A DNA stretch of 64,000 bases from positions 1 through 64,000 of the forward strand of contig CAVSKK010000001.1 of assembly GCA_963728535.1 (NCBI GenBank), written 5' to 3'. This stretch comes from VAXT01 sp963728535 (GTDB taxonomy: Bacteria > Actinomycetota > Thermoleophilia > Gaiellales > Gaiellaceae). Below, piece after piece: positions 48,247-55,962 of the stretch. The notes beneath the pieces were generated by a model. That model was not told the DNA's origin. It was given only the letters and a program-made list of their open reading frames with translations, and did no database searches. The translations under genes and the position numbers were made by a program. Position 1 is the first letter of the stretch. Every line of letters starts with the position of its first letter.

Positions 48247-49796
48247 CGCGACCGCTCCTCGGCGACCAGGATCGTGGCCAGGCTGACCTCGTCGGCGACG
48301 ATCCCGAGTCGTACGCCCAGGCGCGCGGCGCTCTCCGCGAACGCGAGGAAGCGAGCCGGCGTCTGGGTTGGCTCTCGCGTCCGCAGGACGAGGTAGGCCC
48401 CGAAGACGCGCCCCTCGAAGGCGTTCGAAGGGACCTGGAGCGCGACGGTCGAGCGACTCGGCGTGTTGCCCGGGTCGCCCGTGTCGAGCACCCAGACGCC
48501 CCGGCCGAGCGAGCTCGCAGACCGGAGCTCAGCCAGCGCGAGCTTTGCGTCCGCCCGCGGGATGACCGTGTCCGGGAAGCGGCGATCCTGCTCCCAGGCC
48601 CCGAGGAAGACCGGGTTGTAGCCGAAGAGGATGTCATCCGGCCGGGCAGTCTCCGCGAGCCAGGTGGAGGCCTCCTGCCGGGTCTCGATCCGGGTCGCCG
48701 ATTCGCCTTCGAAGAGCGTCGGGGTCCGGTGCCAAGCCCAGCCGATCTGGGCGGCGAAGAGCAGGACGAGTGCGCTCGCGAGCGCAATCCGTTGGCGGAT
48801 GAGCGCGACGAGCCCGGCAGCGAGCGCTGTACTGAAGAAGGGGAGCATGAAGACGAGGTGGCGCGTCTCAGGCGACGCCGACTGGCTGAACCGGGCCGGT
48901 GCGAGTAGGAGCACGGGCACGAGGACGACGCAGCCGGCAAAGAACCGGGCCGGCCGCGGGAGCCGCCACCAGCCGAACACCGCAAGCGCGAGGACCGGGA
49001 TCAGCACCGGCCAAAAGCCGGAGGACGCGTCACCTGCGACATCGGCGAGGTAGCCGAAGAGCGGCAGGCGCTCGCCGCCCCCGCCGACGTCCGCTTCGAA
49101 TCGTCCTGCGAGCACGCGGTCGGTGAGCCAGAACGGGGTCGCCGCGAGCGTGACGAGCGCCATCGCAATGAACGCTCTCGCCGTCCTCGCGCGCGCGAGA
49201 ACGAATACCCCCTGCGACGCGAAGACGAGGGCCCCGTAGGGATGGCTTGCAATCGCCGCCAGCATGGCAAGCCCCCAGAGCGCCCATCGCCCGCGCCCGC
49301 CGCGCTCGACCGCGACGAGGAGAGCGAGGTAGGAGAGCGCGCTCGTCAGCAGGAACAGGCTGTACATGCGCCCGTAGACACCGTGGAAGAGCATGAGCCA
49401 GCTGGCCGAGGCAAGCGCCACCGCCATCAGCCCGACCTTCCGGCCCGCGAGTCGCGCTGAGAGCAACGCCACCACCGGGACGCTCGCGACGGCGAAGAGC
49501 GCAGAGGCGAGCCGCAGAGCGGTCAGTCCTCCGCCGAGGTGGGTGACGACCCAGGCGACGAGGAAATGGAGCGGCGCGCCACCGCGCTCGGCATGCACGG
49601 TGTGGAGGAGCCCGCCGAGCGAGTGGTGGCCGACGAAGAGGGCGAGTGTTTCGTCCTCGTGGGGCGGCCAGTTGGTCGCGCTCGCCAGGAAGAACGCCCC
49701 GAGCGCGACGGCGCACGCAGAAACTCCGAGCGGAAACCAGCGCTCGGCGAGAGCGACTCGCAGGCTGAAAGGTGAAGTCGCGGTCGTGGTCGCCAA
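48243..49796 (-). CDS. GT-C fold glycosyltransferase-like membrane protein
   Basis: A 517-residue protein with about ten membrane spans and an early loop carrying HEDET (the acidic motif that GT-C mannosyl/arabinosyl transferases use near the first external loop). Later parts include HGVYGRMYSLFLL and SHPYGALVFASQGVFVLARARTARAF. The C-terminal ~150 residues form an extracytoplasmic domain (ADAKLALAELRSASSLGRGVWVLD). It would use a polyprenyl-phosphate sugar to modify an envelope glycan or protein. Start TTG 49796. The acceptor is unknown. Confidence 0.72.
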   Translation of the reverse strand: MATTTATSPFSLRVALAERWFPLGVSACAVALGAFFLASATNWPPHEDETLALFVGHHSLGGLLHTVHAERGGAPLHFLVAWVVTHLGGGLTALRLASALFAVASVPVVALLSARLAGRKVGLMAVALASASWLMLFHGVYGRMYSLFLLTSALSYLALLVAVERGGRGRWALWGLAMLAAIASHPYGALVFASQGVFVLARARTARAFIAMALVTLAATPFWLTDRVLAGRFEADVGGGGERLPLFGYLADVAGDASSGFWPVLIPVLALAVFGWWRLPRPARFFAGCVVLVPVLLLAPARFSQSASPETRHLVFMLPFFSTALAAGLVALIRQRIALASALVLLFAAQIGWAWHRTPTLFEGESATRIETRQEASTWLAETARPDDILFGYNPVFLGAWEQDRRFPDTVIPRADAKLALAELRSASSLGRGVWVLDTGDPGNTPSRSTVALQVPSNAFEGRVFGAYLVLRTREPTQTPARFLAFAESAARLGVRLGIVADEVSLATILVAEERSR

Positions 49797-49872
49797 AACG
49801 GGCGGAATCCCGCACGGGGAGCGGAGTCCCGGGAACTTATACCTCCTGGTGCGTTGCTAGCCTTTCTCTTAC

Positions 49873-50172
49873 GTGCCCATCTACGAGTACAAGTGTCCGA
49901 AGGGGCACGTCTTCGAGCTCTTCCAGAAGATGACGGACTCGCCGCCCAAGGTGTGCGAGGTCTGCGGAGAGGGCCCGTTGGAGCGCGTCCTCTATCCCGT
50001 GGCGGTGCACTTCAAAGGCTCGGGCTTCTACTCGACCGACTACGGCAAGGGCGGCGCGCGCAAGCCGTCCCGCGACGGCGAGAAGGCCGAGAAGTCGGGT
50101 GACTCGGGCGCGGAGAAGGCGGAGAAGGGCGACAAGAAGGACAAAGACGTCAAGAAGGTCGCCGAGAGCTAG
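49873..50172 (+). CDS. FmdB-type zinc ribbon protein
   Basis: A 99-residue protein. The N-terminal zinc ribbon (MPIYEYKCPKGHVFE, then CEVCGEGPLERV) has a C-x3-H plus C-x2-C ligand set in place of the usual four cysteines: the second position of the first pair is His. The C-terminal half is Lys/Glu-rich low complexity (GEKAEKSGDSGAEKAEKGDKKDK). FmdB-type domains are small regulators of uncertain function. The start is GTG 49873. A strong hairpin follows the gene. Confidence 0.9.
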   Translation: MPIYEYKCPKGHVFELFQKMTDSPPKVCEVCGEGPLERVLYPVAVHFKGSGFYSTDYGKGGARKPSRDGEKAEKSGDSGAEKAEKGDKKDKDVKKVAES

Positions 50173-50201
50173 CGGCTCATAGAGGGTGGGCCGCGGAGAA
50201 A

Positions 50202-50232
50202 CGAGGAGGGCCCTCGACGAGGGCCCTCCTCG
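50202..50232. terminator. Bidirectional hairpin terminator
   Basis: Perfect 13-bp arms CGAGGAGGGCCCT and AGGGCCCTCCTCG flank the loop CGACG. It lies between the convergent FmdB and Kelch genes (stops at 50172 and 50246). Confidence 0.8.
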
Positions 50233-50245
50233 AGTTACGTCGTCG

Positions 50246-51637
50246 TTAGCGCCGGCCGACGACCAGCTTGACCGGGAAGCCGCGGCGCTTGAGGACGCCT
50301 GGCCTCGGGTTCTGGCCGATGACCCGCCCGACGCGCCTGGAGCGGGCGCGGCGGATGCGACCCACGGAGCAGCGTGCCCTGCGGATCCTCGTCTTCGCCG
50401 CTCCGAGCCTCAGTCCGATCACCCTCGGCACGCGGCAGCGCGCTCGTGGTGGCGGAGGCGGTGGTGGCGGAGGTGGCGGAGGTGGTGGAGGTGGTGGCGG
50501 AGGCGGAGGTGGCGGTGGTGGAGGCGGAGGCGGAGGTGGTGGCGGAGGTGGTGGTGGCGGTGGCGGCGGTGGCGGTGGAGGTGGTGGCGGCGGAGGTGGT
50601 GGTGGAGGCCCGCCGATGTCCAGCTTCTCGACCGTGTCGAGCGACACGTCCAGGCCGTCGCGGCCGCCCACGGCGTACAGCGCGCCGCCGACCGCTGCAC
50701 CTCCGGGGAACGATCGCGCGTGATTGAGGAGCGGGTCGTCCGTCCACGCGTTCGCGGCGGGATCGAAGCTCGAGACCTCGAACATCCCTGGGAACGGATT
50801 GCACGGAGTCGGAGTACACCCTCCGATCGACCAGAGCCTGCCGTTCGCAACCGCTGAGCCCGGCACGTTCGTCGGCCGCGGCATGTCCTGCTTCTGAGTC
50901 CACGTGTCTGTCGCGATGTCGTAGTCCCAAGTCGCGACCAGTGTCTCGTCGGGGCTCGTTCGACCTCCTGCGACCAGGAAGTGGCCATTGATGATCCCCG
51001 AGGCTGGGCCTCCATGCGCGGTGGGGCTCGGGGCAAGGTCGGTGAACGAGTTCGTGGCGGGGTCGTAACTCCAGGTCGTTGCCAGAACCGTGTCGATCCC
51101 CGCAGCCGCATACCCGCCGTTCAGGTAGATCTTCTGATCCGCCGAGTTGTAGCCGGCGGCCATCTGGTAACTCGGGCCCGGCATGGTCGCGCCCGAGCTC
51201 CACGTGTTCGTCGCGATGTCGTAGATCAGGGTCGTGTCGTAGTTGACGATCGGATCCGGAGTGCGCGTCGCTCCACCGAAGACATAGATCTTGTTCGTCG
51301 GTGGGTAATAGACCGCGGAAGCGATAAGCGACGGCTGCGGCATCGGAGCCAGCGTCGTCCAAGTGTTCGCGGCCGGGTCGTAGCGGTAGACGGTGTTCAG
51401 CGTCGAACCGATGGCCTCCGGGAAGTGGTAGCCGCCGATGGCGTAGACGTACGTCCCGTCGGTCGTCGTTGCCGGTCCGAACAGCGTCTGCGGCAGCGGC
51501 GCGACGTCTTGCCAGGCACCGCCTTGGGGCAACTGCGCCGATCCGGCCTTCGAGGCCGCTTGACCGATCGACGCCGACGCCAGCACCCCGACGACGAGCG
51601 CCGTGAGCGCAAGCGTGATGGCAATGCGGTTCTTCAT
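50246..51637 (-). CDS. Secreted Kelch-repeat/poly-proline/PASTA protein
   Basis: A 463-residue exported protein. A signal peptide (MKNRIAITLALTALVVGVLASA) is followed by about six Kelch-like blades (YVYAIGGYHFP, NTVYRYDPAANTWTTLAPMP, IYVFGGATRTP, LWSIGGC, LYAVGGRDG), a run of roughly 60 prolines, and a PASTA-like C-terminus (CRVPRVIGLRLGAAKTRIRRARCSVGRIRRARSRR...VIGQNPRPG). The PASTA part is close to that of the protein at 33928-35850, including a Cys pair. The ATG at 51635-51637 has GGGAGGGGA just upstream. Likely a wall-anchored surface adhesin or lectin-like propeller (inference). Confidence 0.82.
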   Translation of the reverse strand: MKNRIAITLALTALVVGVLASASIGQAASKAGSAQLPQGGAWQDVAPLPQTLFGPATTTDGTYVYAIGGYHFPEAIGSTLNTVYRYDPAANTWTTLAPMPQPSLIASAVYYPPTNKIYVFGGATRTPDPIVNYDTTLIYDIATNTWSSGATMPGPSYQMAAGYNSADQKIYLNGGYAAAGIDTVLATTWSYDPATNSFTDLAPSPTAHGGPASGIINGHFLVAGGRTSPDETLVATWDYDIATDTWTQKQDMPRPTNVPGSAVANGRLWSIGGCTPTPCNPFPGMFEVSSFDPAANAWTDDPLLNHARSFPGGAAVGGALYAVGGRDGLDVSLDTVEKLDIGGPPPPPPPPPPPPPPPPPPPPPPPPPPPPPPPPPPPPPPPPPPPPPPPPPPPPPPRARCRVPRVIGLRLGAAKTRIRRARCSVGRIRRARSRRVGRVIGQNPRPGVLKRRGFPVKLVVGRR

Positions 51638-51674
51638 GCTCCCCTCCCTCTGACCAGTCTTGGTTTGAAGCCGC

Positions 51675-51704
51675 ATTGTCGGAAAAAGCACATAGACAAG
51701 TCAA
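51675..51704 (-). promoter_or_regulatory. Promoter of the Kelch/PASTA gene
   Basis: On the minus strand TTGACT (51704-51699) and GACAAT (51680-51675) are separated by 18 bp, a good sigma-70 type pair. The transcript would start about 30 nt before the ATG at 51637, leaving room for the ribosome site. Confidence 0.55.
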
Positions 51705-51745
51705 GGCTGGGAAGCCGTCCCACTCGCCCAGTGGGGTCTTCGTTG

Positions 51746-52903
51746 CTAGGACGGGCAGCCGGAGCCGTAGGCTGAGCCCGGCAAGGGCGGCTGCGGCGCC
51801 GATTGGCCGAGGAACGCGGCGACGGTCCGCCGGGCCTCCTCGTCGGGCTGGAGGTAGCTGCCGAAGCTCGGAGTCCCGCCGAGCCTGCAGCGGAGCTCGC
51901 TGCCACTTCGCTTCTTGACGGCCGCGATCTGCATCAGCTGGCCGGCCGAGAGGTCGGTCGCCAGTGGGCTCATGACGTCGTCGCCGATGAAAGGCAGCTT
52001 GACGAGGACGCCCGGGCTCGTGAGCTTCGAGAGCAGCGCCTGGATCACCTCCTGCTGGCGTTCGGTGCGGGTGATGTCGCTTTCGCCGGGATTGAGCTTG
52101 TTCTCGCGGATGCGTGAGTAGACGCGGGCCCGGCGCCCGTTCATGTGCTGCGTGCCCTTCGCGAACCGCCAGCCCTGCCAGCGGTCGCAGCGGGCCTGGG
52201 TCTTGAACGGGCAGTCGAACTTGTTCGAGAGGATCGGGGCCGGCACGTTGATGTCGACGCCGCCCACCTTGTCGATCACCTTGATGAAGGCGTCGAAGTC
52301 GACGACGACGACGTGGTTCACCTCGATGTCGGTGAACCTGCGAACCGTCCGGATCGCCAGGGAGGGCCCGCCGAGCTGGTAGGCCACGTTGATCTTGTCG
52401 AAGCCGTGCCCGGGTACGTCCACGCGCAGGTCGCGTGGGATCGAGAGGTAGTTCAGGCGCCCCTTTCCGGGATCGGTGCGCAGGAGCATGATCGAGTCAG
52501 CGCGCCGGAAGCCCGTGCGCTCCTTGATCCGTGTCGAGTGGTCGGTGCCCAGGAGCAGGATGGTCGAAGGGTGCGAGAGCATGAGCCCGCTCTGTGGCAC
52601 CAGGGCGGCCTTGGCCGACCGCGGGAGGCGCTTGTTCGCGGCGTTCGCGCCGCTGCGCAGGGCGAGGTAGCTGGCGATCGCCCAGACGATCAGGAGGACG
52701 AAGAGCACGGCGACGCCGATCAGGACGCGGCGGCGCCAGTTGGCCTTTCCTTTCGTCTTGGCCGGCTTCGGTCCGGGACCCTTGAAGCGAAAGGGTTTCC
52801 GGTCGGTTCGGGCCGGGGTGCGCTCCGGTTTCGACAGGGTCGGCACCCGGCCCTTCACGCGCCCGCCGCGATAAACGCGATAGGGCTTTTCTCCCTGGGC
52901 CAT
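51746..52903 (-). CDS. LytR-CpsA-Psr (LCP) family cell-wall ligase
   Basis: A 385-residue protein. A basic N-terminal tail of about 60 residues precedes one span (RRVLIGVAVLFVLLIVWAIASYLAL), then the LCP domain: STILLLGTDHST, the conserved RRADSIMLLRTDPGKGRLNYLSIPRDLRVDVPG, HVVVVDFDAFIKVIDKVGGVDINVP and ARVYSRIRENKLNPGESDITRTERQQEVI. LCP enzymes transfer undecaprenyl-linked polymers to peptidoglycan. The ATG at 52903 is preferred to GTG 52924, which would abut the divergent ROK gene. TACGAT ends 10 nt before it. Confidence 0.93.
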   Translation of the reverse strand: MAQGEKPYRVYRGGRVKGRVPTLSKPERTPARTDRKPFRFKGPGPKPAKTKGKANWRRRVLIGVAVLFVLLIVWAIASYLALRSGANAANKRLPRSAKAALVPQSGLMLSHPSTILLLGTDHSTRIKERTGFRRADSIMLLRTDPGKGRLNYLSIPRDLRVDVPGHGFDKINVAYQLGGPSLAIRTVRRFTDIEVNHVVVVDFDAFIKVIDKVGGVDINVPAPILSNKFDCPFKTQARCDRWQGWRFAKGTQHMNGRRARVYSRIRENKLNPGESDITRTERQQEVIQALLSKLTSPGVLVKLPFIGDDVMSPLATDLSAGQLMQIAAVKKRSGSELRCRLGGTPSFGSYLQPDEEARRTVAAFLGQSAPQPPLPGSAYGSGCPS

Positions 52904-52912
52904 TCGGCGGCG

Positions 52913-52919
52913 TATCGTA
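52913..52919. promoter_or_regulatory. Shared divergent -10 element (TATCGTA)
   Basis: On the plus strand TATCGT (52913-52918) ends 6 nt before the GTG at 52925. On the minus strand TACGAT (52919-52914) ends 10 nt before the ATG at 52903. The two boxes overlap by 5 bp. Confidence 0.5.
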
Positions 52920-52924
52920 GCCAC

Positions 52925-53833
52925 GTGGCAGACGAGCGGACGATCGGTGTCGACGTGGGCGGGACGAAGGTCGCGGCCGGAGTGATCGATCGCGAGGGCG
53001 GGATCGGCACCCGGCTGGAGCGGCCTACCCCCACCGGGTCACAGGAGGATCTGCTCGCCGGTCTGGACGAAATGGTCGAGGAGCTGCGCGCTGAAGGAGT
53101 GGTCGCGATCGGCTTCGGGCTTCCCTCGACGATCGACCAGCGCTCGGGCCGGGCAATCTCGTCGGTGCACATTCCGCTCGCCGATCTCGACTTCCGCGAC
53201 CGGATGAGGGAGCGGTTCTCGCTGCCGGTCGGGATCGACAACGACGCGAACGCTGCGACTCTCGCGGAGTGGCAGATCGGCGCCGGACGCGGAACGCGCT
53301 ACATGGTGATGCTCACCCTCGGCACGGGCGTCGGCGGCGGGCTTGTCCTCGACGGGAAGATGTATCGCGGTGCGGTCGGCGCGGCCGCGGAGCTCGGCCA
53401 CATGGTGCTCTCCTACGGCGGCGAGCCCTGCGGCGGCACTTGCCAGGGCCACGGCCATTTCGAGTACTTCGCCTCGGGCCGCGCGGCCGACAGGGCCGGC
53501 AGGGAGCTCCTCGGCGAGGGCGCGGGGGCGCGCGAGCTCGTTGCGGCGGCGCGCGAGGGGAATGACGGCGCTCTCGACGCGATGCACGAGATCGGCCGCC
53601 GACTGGGCGCCGGCATCGGCACGCTCGTCAACGTGTTCGACCCGGAGGTCGTCGTCCTCGGCGGTGGCTTCTCGAGCGCACTCGACCTCCTGCTCGATTC
53701 CGCTCGCGAGGTCGTCGCGCAGGAGGCGTTGCCGCCGGGGCGGACCTCCGCGCGGATCGTCCCGGCCGAGCTCGGCGGGGACGCCGGCCTGATCGGAGCG
53801 GGGCTCGTCGGGTTCGAAGCGCTGGACGGCTAG
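52925..53833 (+). CDS. ROK-family sugar kinase (glucokinase-like)
   Basis: A 302-residue kinase. The phosphate-1 loop is GVDVGGTKVAAGVI; IDNDANAATLAEWQIGAG holds the catalytic Asp, and MLTLGTGVGGGLVLDG is the second phosphate loop. The ROK zinc motif is altered: GEPCGGTCQGHGHFE in place of the usual CxCGxxGCxE, so the last Cys is His. Such kinases phosphorylate glucose or N-acetylated hexoses at C6; the substrate is not determined here. GTG 52925 is supported by TATCGT 6 nt upstream. rsmI follows 1 bp after the stop. Confidence 0.9.
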   Translation: MADERTIGVDVGGTKVAAGVIDREGGIGTRLERPTPTGSQEDLLAGLDEMVEELRAEGVVAIGFGLPSTIDQRSGRAISSVHIPLADLDFRDRMRERFSLPVGIDNDANAATLAEWQIGAGRGTRYMVMLTLGTGVGGGLVLDGKMYRGAVGAAAELGHMVLSYGGEPCGGTCQGHGHFEYFASGRAADRAGRELLGEGAGARELVAAAREGNDGALDAMHEIGRRLGAGIGTLVNVFDPEVVVLGGGFSSALDLLLDSAREVVAQEALPPGRTSARIVPAELGGDAGLIGAGLVGFEALDG

Positions 53834-53834
53834 A

Positions 53835-54638
53835 TTGCCGCTCGCCGTCTGCGCGACGCCGATCGGGAACCTCGAGGACGTCACGCTCCGCGTCCTGCGC
53901 GAGCTCGCCGAGGCCGACCTCGTCCTCTGCGAGGACACACGACGGACGCGGATCCTGCTCGACCGGCACGGGATCGAGGCGCGGATGCTCAGCTACCACG
54001 AGCACAACGAGGCCGAGCGGACGGGACAGGTGCTGCCGCGGCTCCAGGCCGGCGAGCGGATCGCGCTGACGAGCGACGCGGGCCTGCCGGGAGTGAACGA
54101 TCCCGGCGCGCGGCTCATCTCCGCCGCGTTGGAAGCGGGCGTTCCGGTGACCGTCCTGCCGGGGCCTTCGGCCGTCGAGACGGCGCTCGTTGCGAGCGGT
54201 CTCGTCGGCGAGCGTTTCCAGTTCGTCGGCTACCTCCCGCGCGGCGAGCGGGCGCGCGCGGCACTCTGGGACGAGCTCGCGCGTTGGCCACACGCCGTCG
54301 TCGCCTTCGAGTCGCCGCGCCGGCTGCCCGCGAGCCTTGCGTCGCTCGCCGCGGCGATGCCGGAGCGGCCGGTTGCGGTCTGCCGGGAGCTGACGAAGCG
54401 CTTCGAGGAAGTGATCCGCGGGACCGCGGCCGAGGTGGCCGATCGCGTGACTGAGCCTCCGAAGGGCGAGCTCACGCTCGTGCTCGGCGAGGTCGAGGCG
54501 GTTTCGGTCGACGAGGGGGACGCGCTGGCCGCAGTCGCCGAGCTCGTGCAGGCCGGAGCGGGGCGGCGGCATGCAGCCGACGTCGTCTCCCGTCTGACGG
54601 GTCTGGCCCGGAACAAGCTCTACCGCGCCTCGCTGTAG
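53835..54638 (+). CDS. rsmI: 16S rRNA (cytidine-2'-O)-methyltransferase
   Basis: A 267-residue tetrapyrrole-methylase-fold enzyme that 2'-O-methylates C1402 of 16S rRNA. Typical blocks: VCATPIGNLEDVTLRVLRELAEADLVLCEDTRRTRILLDRHGI, SYHEHNE, ALTSDAGLPGVNDPGARLI, VTVLPGPSAVETALVASGL and FQFVGYLPR. The start is TTG 53835, one base after the ROK stop, so the two are co-transcribed. The C-terminal RNA-recognition part (AADVVSRLTGLARNKLYRASL) is complete. Confidence 0.95.
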   Translation: MPLAVCATPIGNLEDVTLRVLRELAEADLVLCEDTRRTRILLDRHGIEARMLSYHEHNEAERTGQVLPRLQAGERIALTSDAGLPGVNDPGARLISAALEAGVPVTVLPGPSAVETALVASGLVGERFQFVGYLPRGERARAALWDELARWPHAVVAFESPRRLPASLASLAAAMPERPVAVCRELTKRFEEVIRGTAAEVADRVTEPPKGELTLVLGEVEAVSVDEGDALAAVAELVQAGAGRRHAADVVSRLTGLARNKLYRASL

Positions 54639-54644
54639 TCAGAT

Positions 54645-54673
54645 TTGACAACAGCCGACCGCCTCGGTATCTT
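54645..54673 (+). promoter_or_regulatory. Sigma-70 type promoter before the M23 gene
   Basis: TTGACA (54645-54650), a 17-bp spacer and TATCTT (54668-54673) give one of the best consensus promoters in the window. An inverted repeat CAGATTTG (54640-54647) / CAAATCTG (54690-54697) brackets it and could be an operator. The transcript would start near 54680. Confidence 0.6.
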
Positions 54674-54702
54674 GCTGCCGCGTGGTTTTCAAATCTGGCA
54701 AC

Positions 54703-55962
54703 ATGTTCATCGTCTTCTTCGCGTTGCTGCTCGTCGCGCTCATCCGCGCTCCAGGAGCGGCTGCGTGGAGCTGGCCGGTCGAGGGCGCGGTGCTCAGGCC
54801 GTTCGTCCTCGGGGACGATCCGTACGCGGGCGGCCAGCACCGCGGCATCGACATCGGCGCTCCCACGGGAGCCGAGGTGCGCGCTCCGGCTGCCGGGATC
54901 GTCTCCTTCGCGGGACAAGTGCCGCGCCAGGGGCTTTGCCTGACGATCCGTACCGGAGACGGTTACTCCGTGACCCTGGTTCACCTTGGATCGGTCGGCC
55001 TCCCGGTCGGCACCGCGGTCGCCGAGAGCGACGTCGTCGGCACGATCGGGCCGAGCGGAGAGCCGGAATGGCCCGAGCCGTACGTCCACCTCGGTATCCG
55101 GCTGACCGCCGACCCGAACGGGTACCTCGACCCGCTTTCGCTGCTACCCAGGCAGCAGCCGGTGTCCGAGCCCCCGCCGGTCAACCAACCTCCGCCTCCG
55201 CCTCCGCCGCCTGTTTCGAAGCCGCCGGCGCCGATCGACTTGAAGCAGAAGTCGGCCGTGGTCCGGCCGCAGCGTCCTCGAACGCGGGCGTCGAGCTCGA
55301 GGACGCGCGCCCGCGCCCGACCGCGCGCGACGCGGCGAACGCGGACCCCGAGCCGCCCGGCCGCGGTTCCACACGTGACGATTCGTCCGCGGGTGGCAGT
55401 ACCGCGCCGGGCCGTTGCTCCGCGGGCGTCGGTTCCCAGGCCGCTCTCGCATGTCCATGCGACGGCGCCTATCGGCCATGTCGTCGAGCGAGAGCGCGCG
55501 CCGCGCATGCCACAGGTGGCGGAGCGGACGACCGTCGATCCCGCGCCGCCGGTCCCGAGGACGACACGGCGTGGAGCGAATCGACACATCGCCGCGTGGC
55601 TTCTCGGCGTGGCGTTCGCGGCTCTGCTTGCGGCTTCCATCCTCGCCTTCAGGCGGCCGTTCCGGCCCGCGGTGGCGCGGAGACCTGTCCCTATCATTGA
55701 CTCCGATGCGCTTCTATCTGACAACCCCGATCTACTACATCAACTCGACCCCGCACATCGGTCATGCGTACACGACCATCGCGGGGGACATCGTCGTGCG
55801 CCATCACCAGCAGCGAGGCGACGACACGTTCTTCCTGACAGGCACCGACGAGCATGCGTCGAAGGTCGCCCGGGTCGCCGAAGAGGAGGGCCTCGAGCCC
55901 AAGGAGTACGCCGATCGGATCGTCGAGCACTGGAAGGAGCTGCCCGGGCGCGTCAACGCTGA
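54703..55962 (+). CDS. M23/LytM-like peptidoglycan protein with altered active site
   Basis: An exported protein with signal peptide (FIVFFALLLVALIRAPGAAA), an M23/LytM domain (residues 28-150), a Pro-rich and Arg-rich linker and a C-terminal membrane span (WLLGVAFAALLAASILAF). Zinc ligands are visible as HRGID (HxxxD) and the final His, but the HxH motif reads YVH: the first, catalytic His is Tyr, so endopeptidase activity may be lost. The frame runs 257 bp into metG with unlikely sequence (RRRGGPRAQG...), so the true end is probably near 55700 and the gene may carry an indel. GTG 54682 is a longer start. Confidence 0.75.
   Translation: MFIVFFALLLVALIRAPGAAAWSWPVEGAVLRPFVLGDDPYAGGQHRGIDIGAPTGAEVRAPAAGIVSFAGQVPRQGLCLTIRTGDGYSVTLVHLGSVGLPVGTAVAESDVVGTIGPSGEPEWPEPYVHLGIRLTADPNGYLDPLSLLPRQQPVSEPPPVNQPPPPPPPPVSKPPAPIDLKQKSAVVRPQRPRTRASSSRTRARARPRATRRTRTPSRPAAVPHVTIRPRVAVPRRAVAPRASVPRPLSHVHATAPIGHVVERERAPRMPQVAERTTVDPAPPVPRTTRRGANRHIAAWLLGVAFAALLAASILAFRRPFRPAVARRPVPIIDSDALLSDNPDLLHQLDPAHRSCVHDHRGGHRRAPSPAARRRHVLPDRHRRACVEGRPGRRRGGPRAQGVRRSDRRALEGAARARQR

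Noticed and set aside
50268..50727. Poly-glycine and Val/Glu-rich ORFs opposite the Kelch gene's poly-proline tract
   Set aside because: Same reason: complements of the proline codons.
51719..51735. CCCACT/AGTGGG hairpin as terminator of the LCP gene
   Set aside because: The stem is only 6 bp and no T-run follows; too weak to call.
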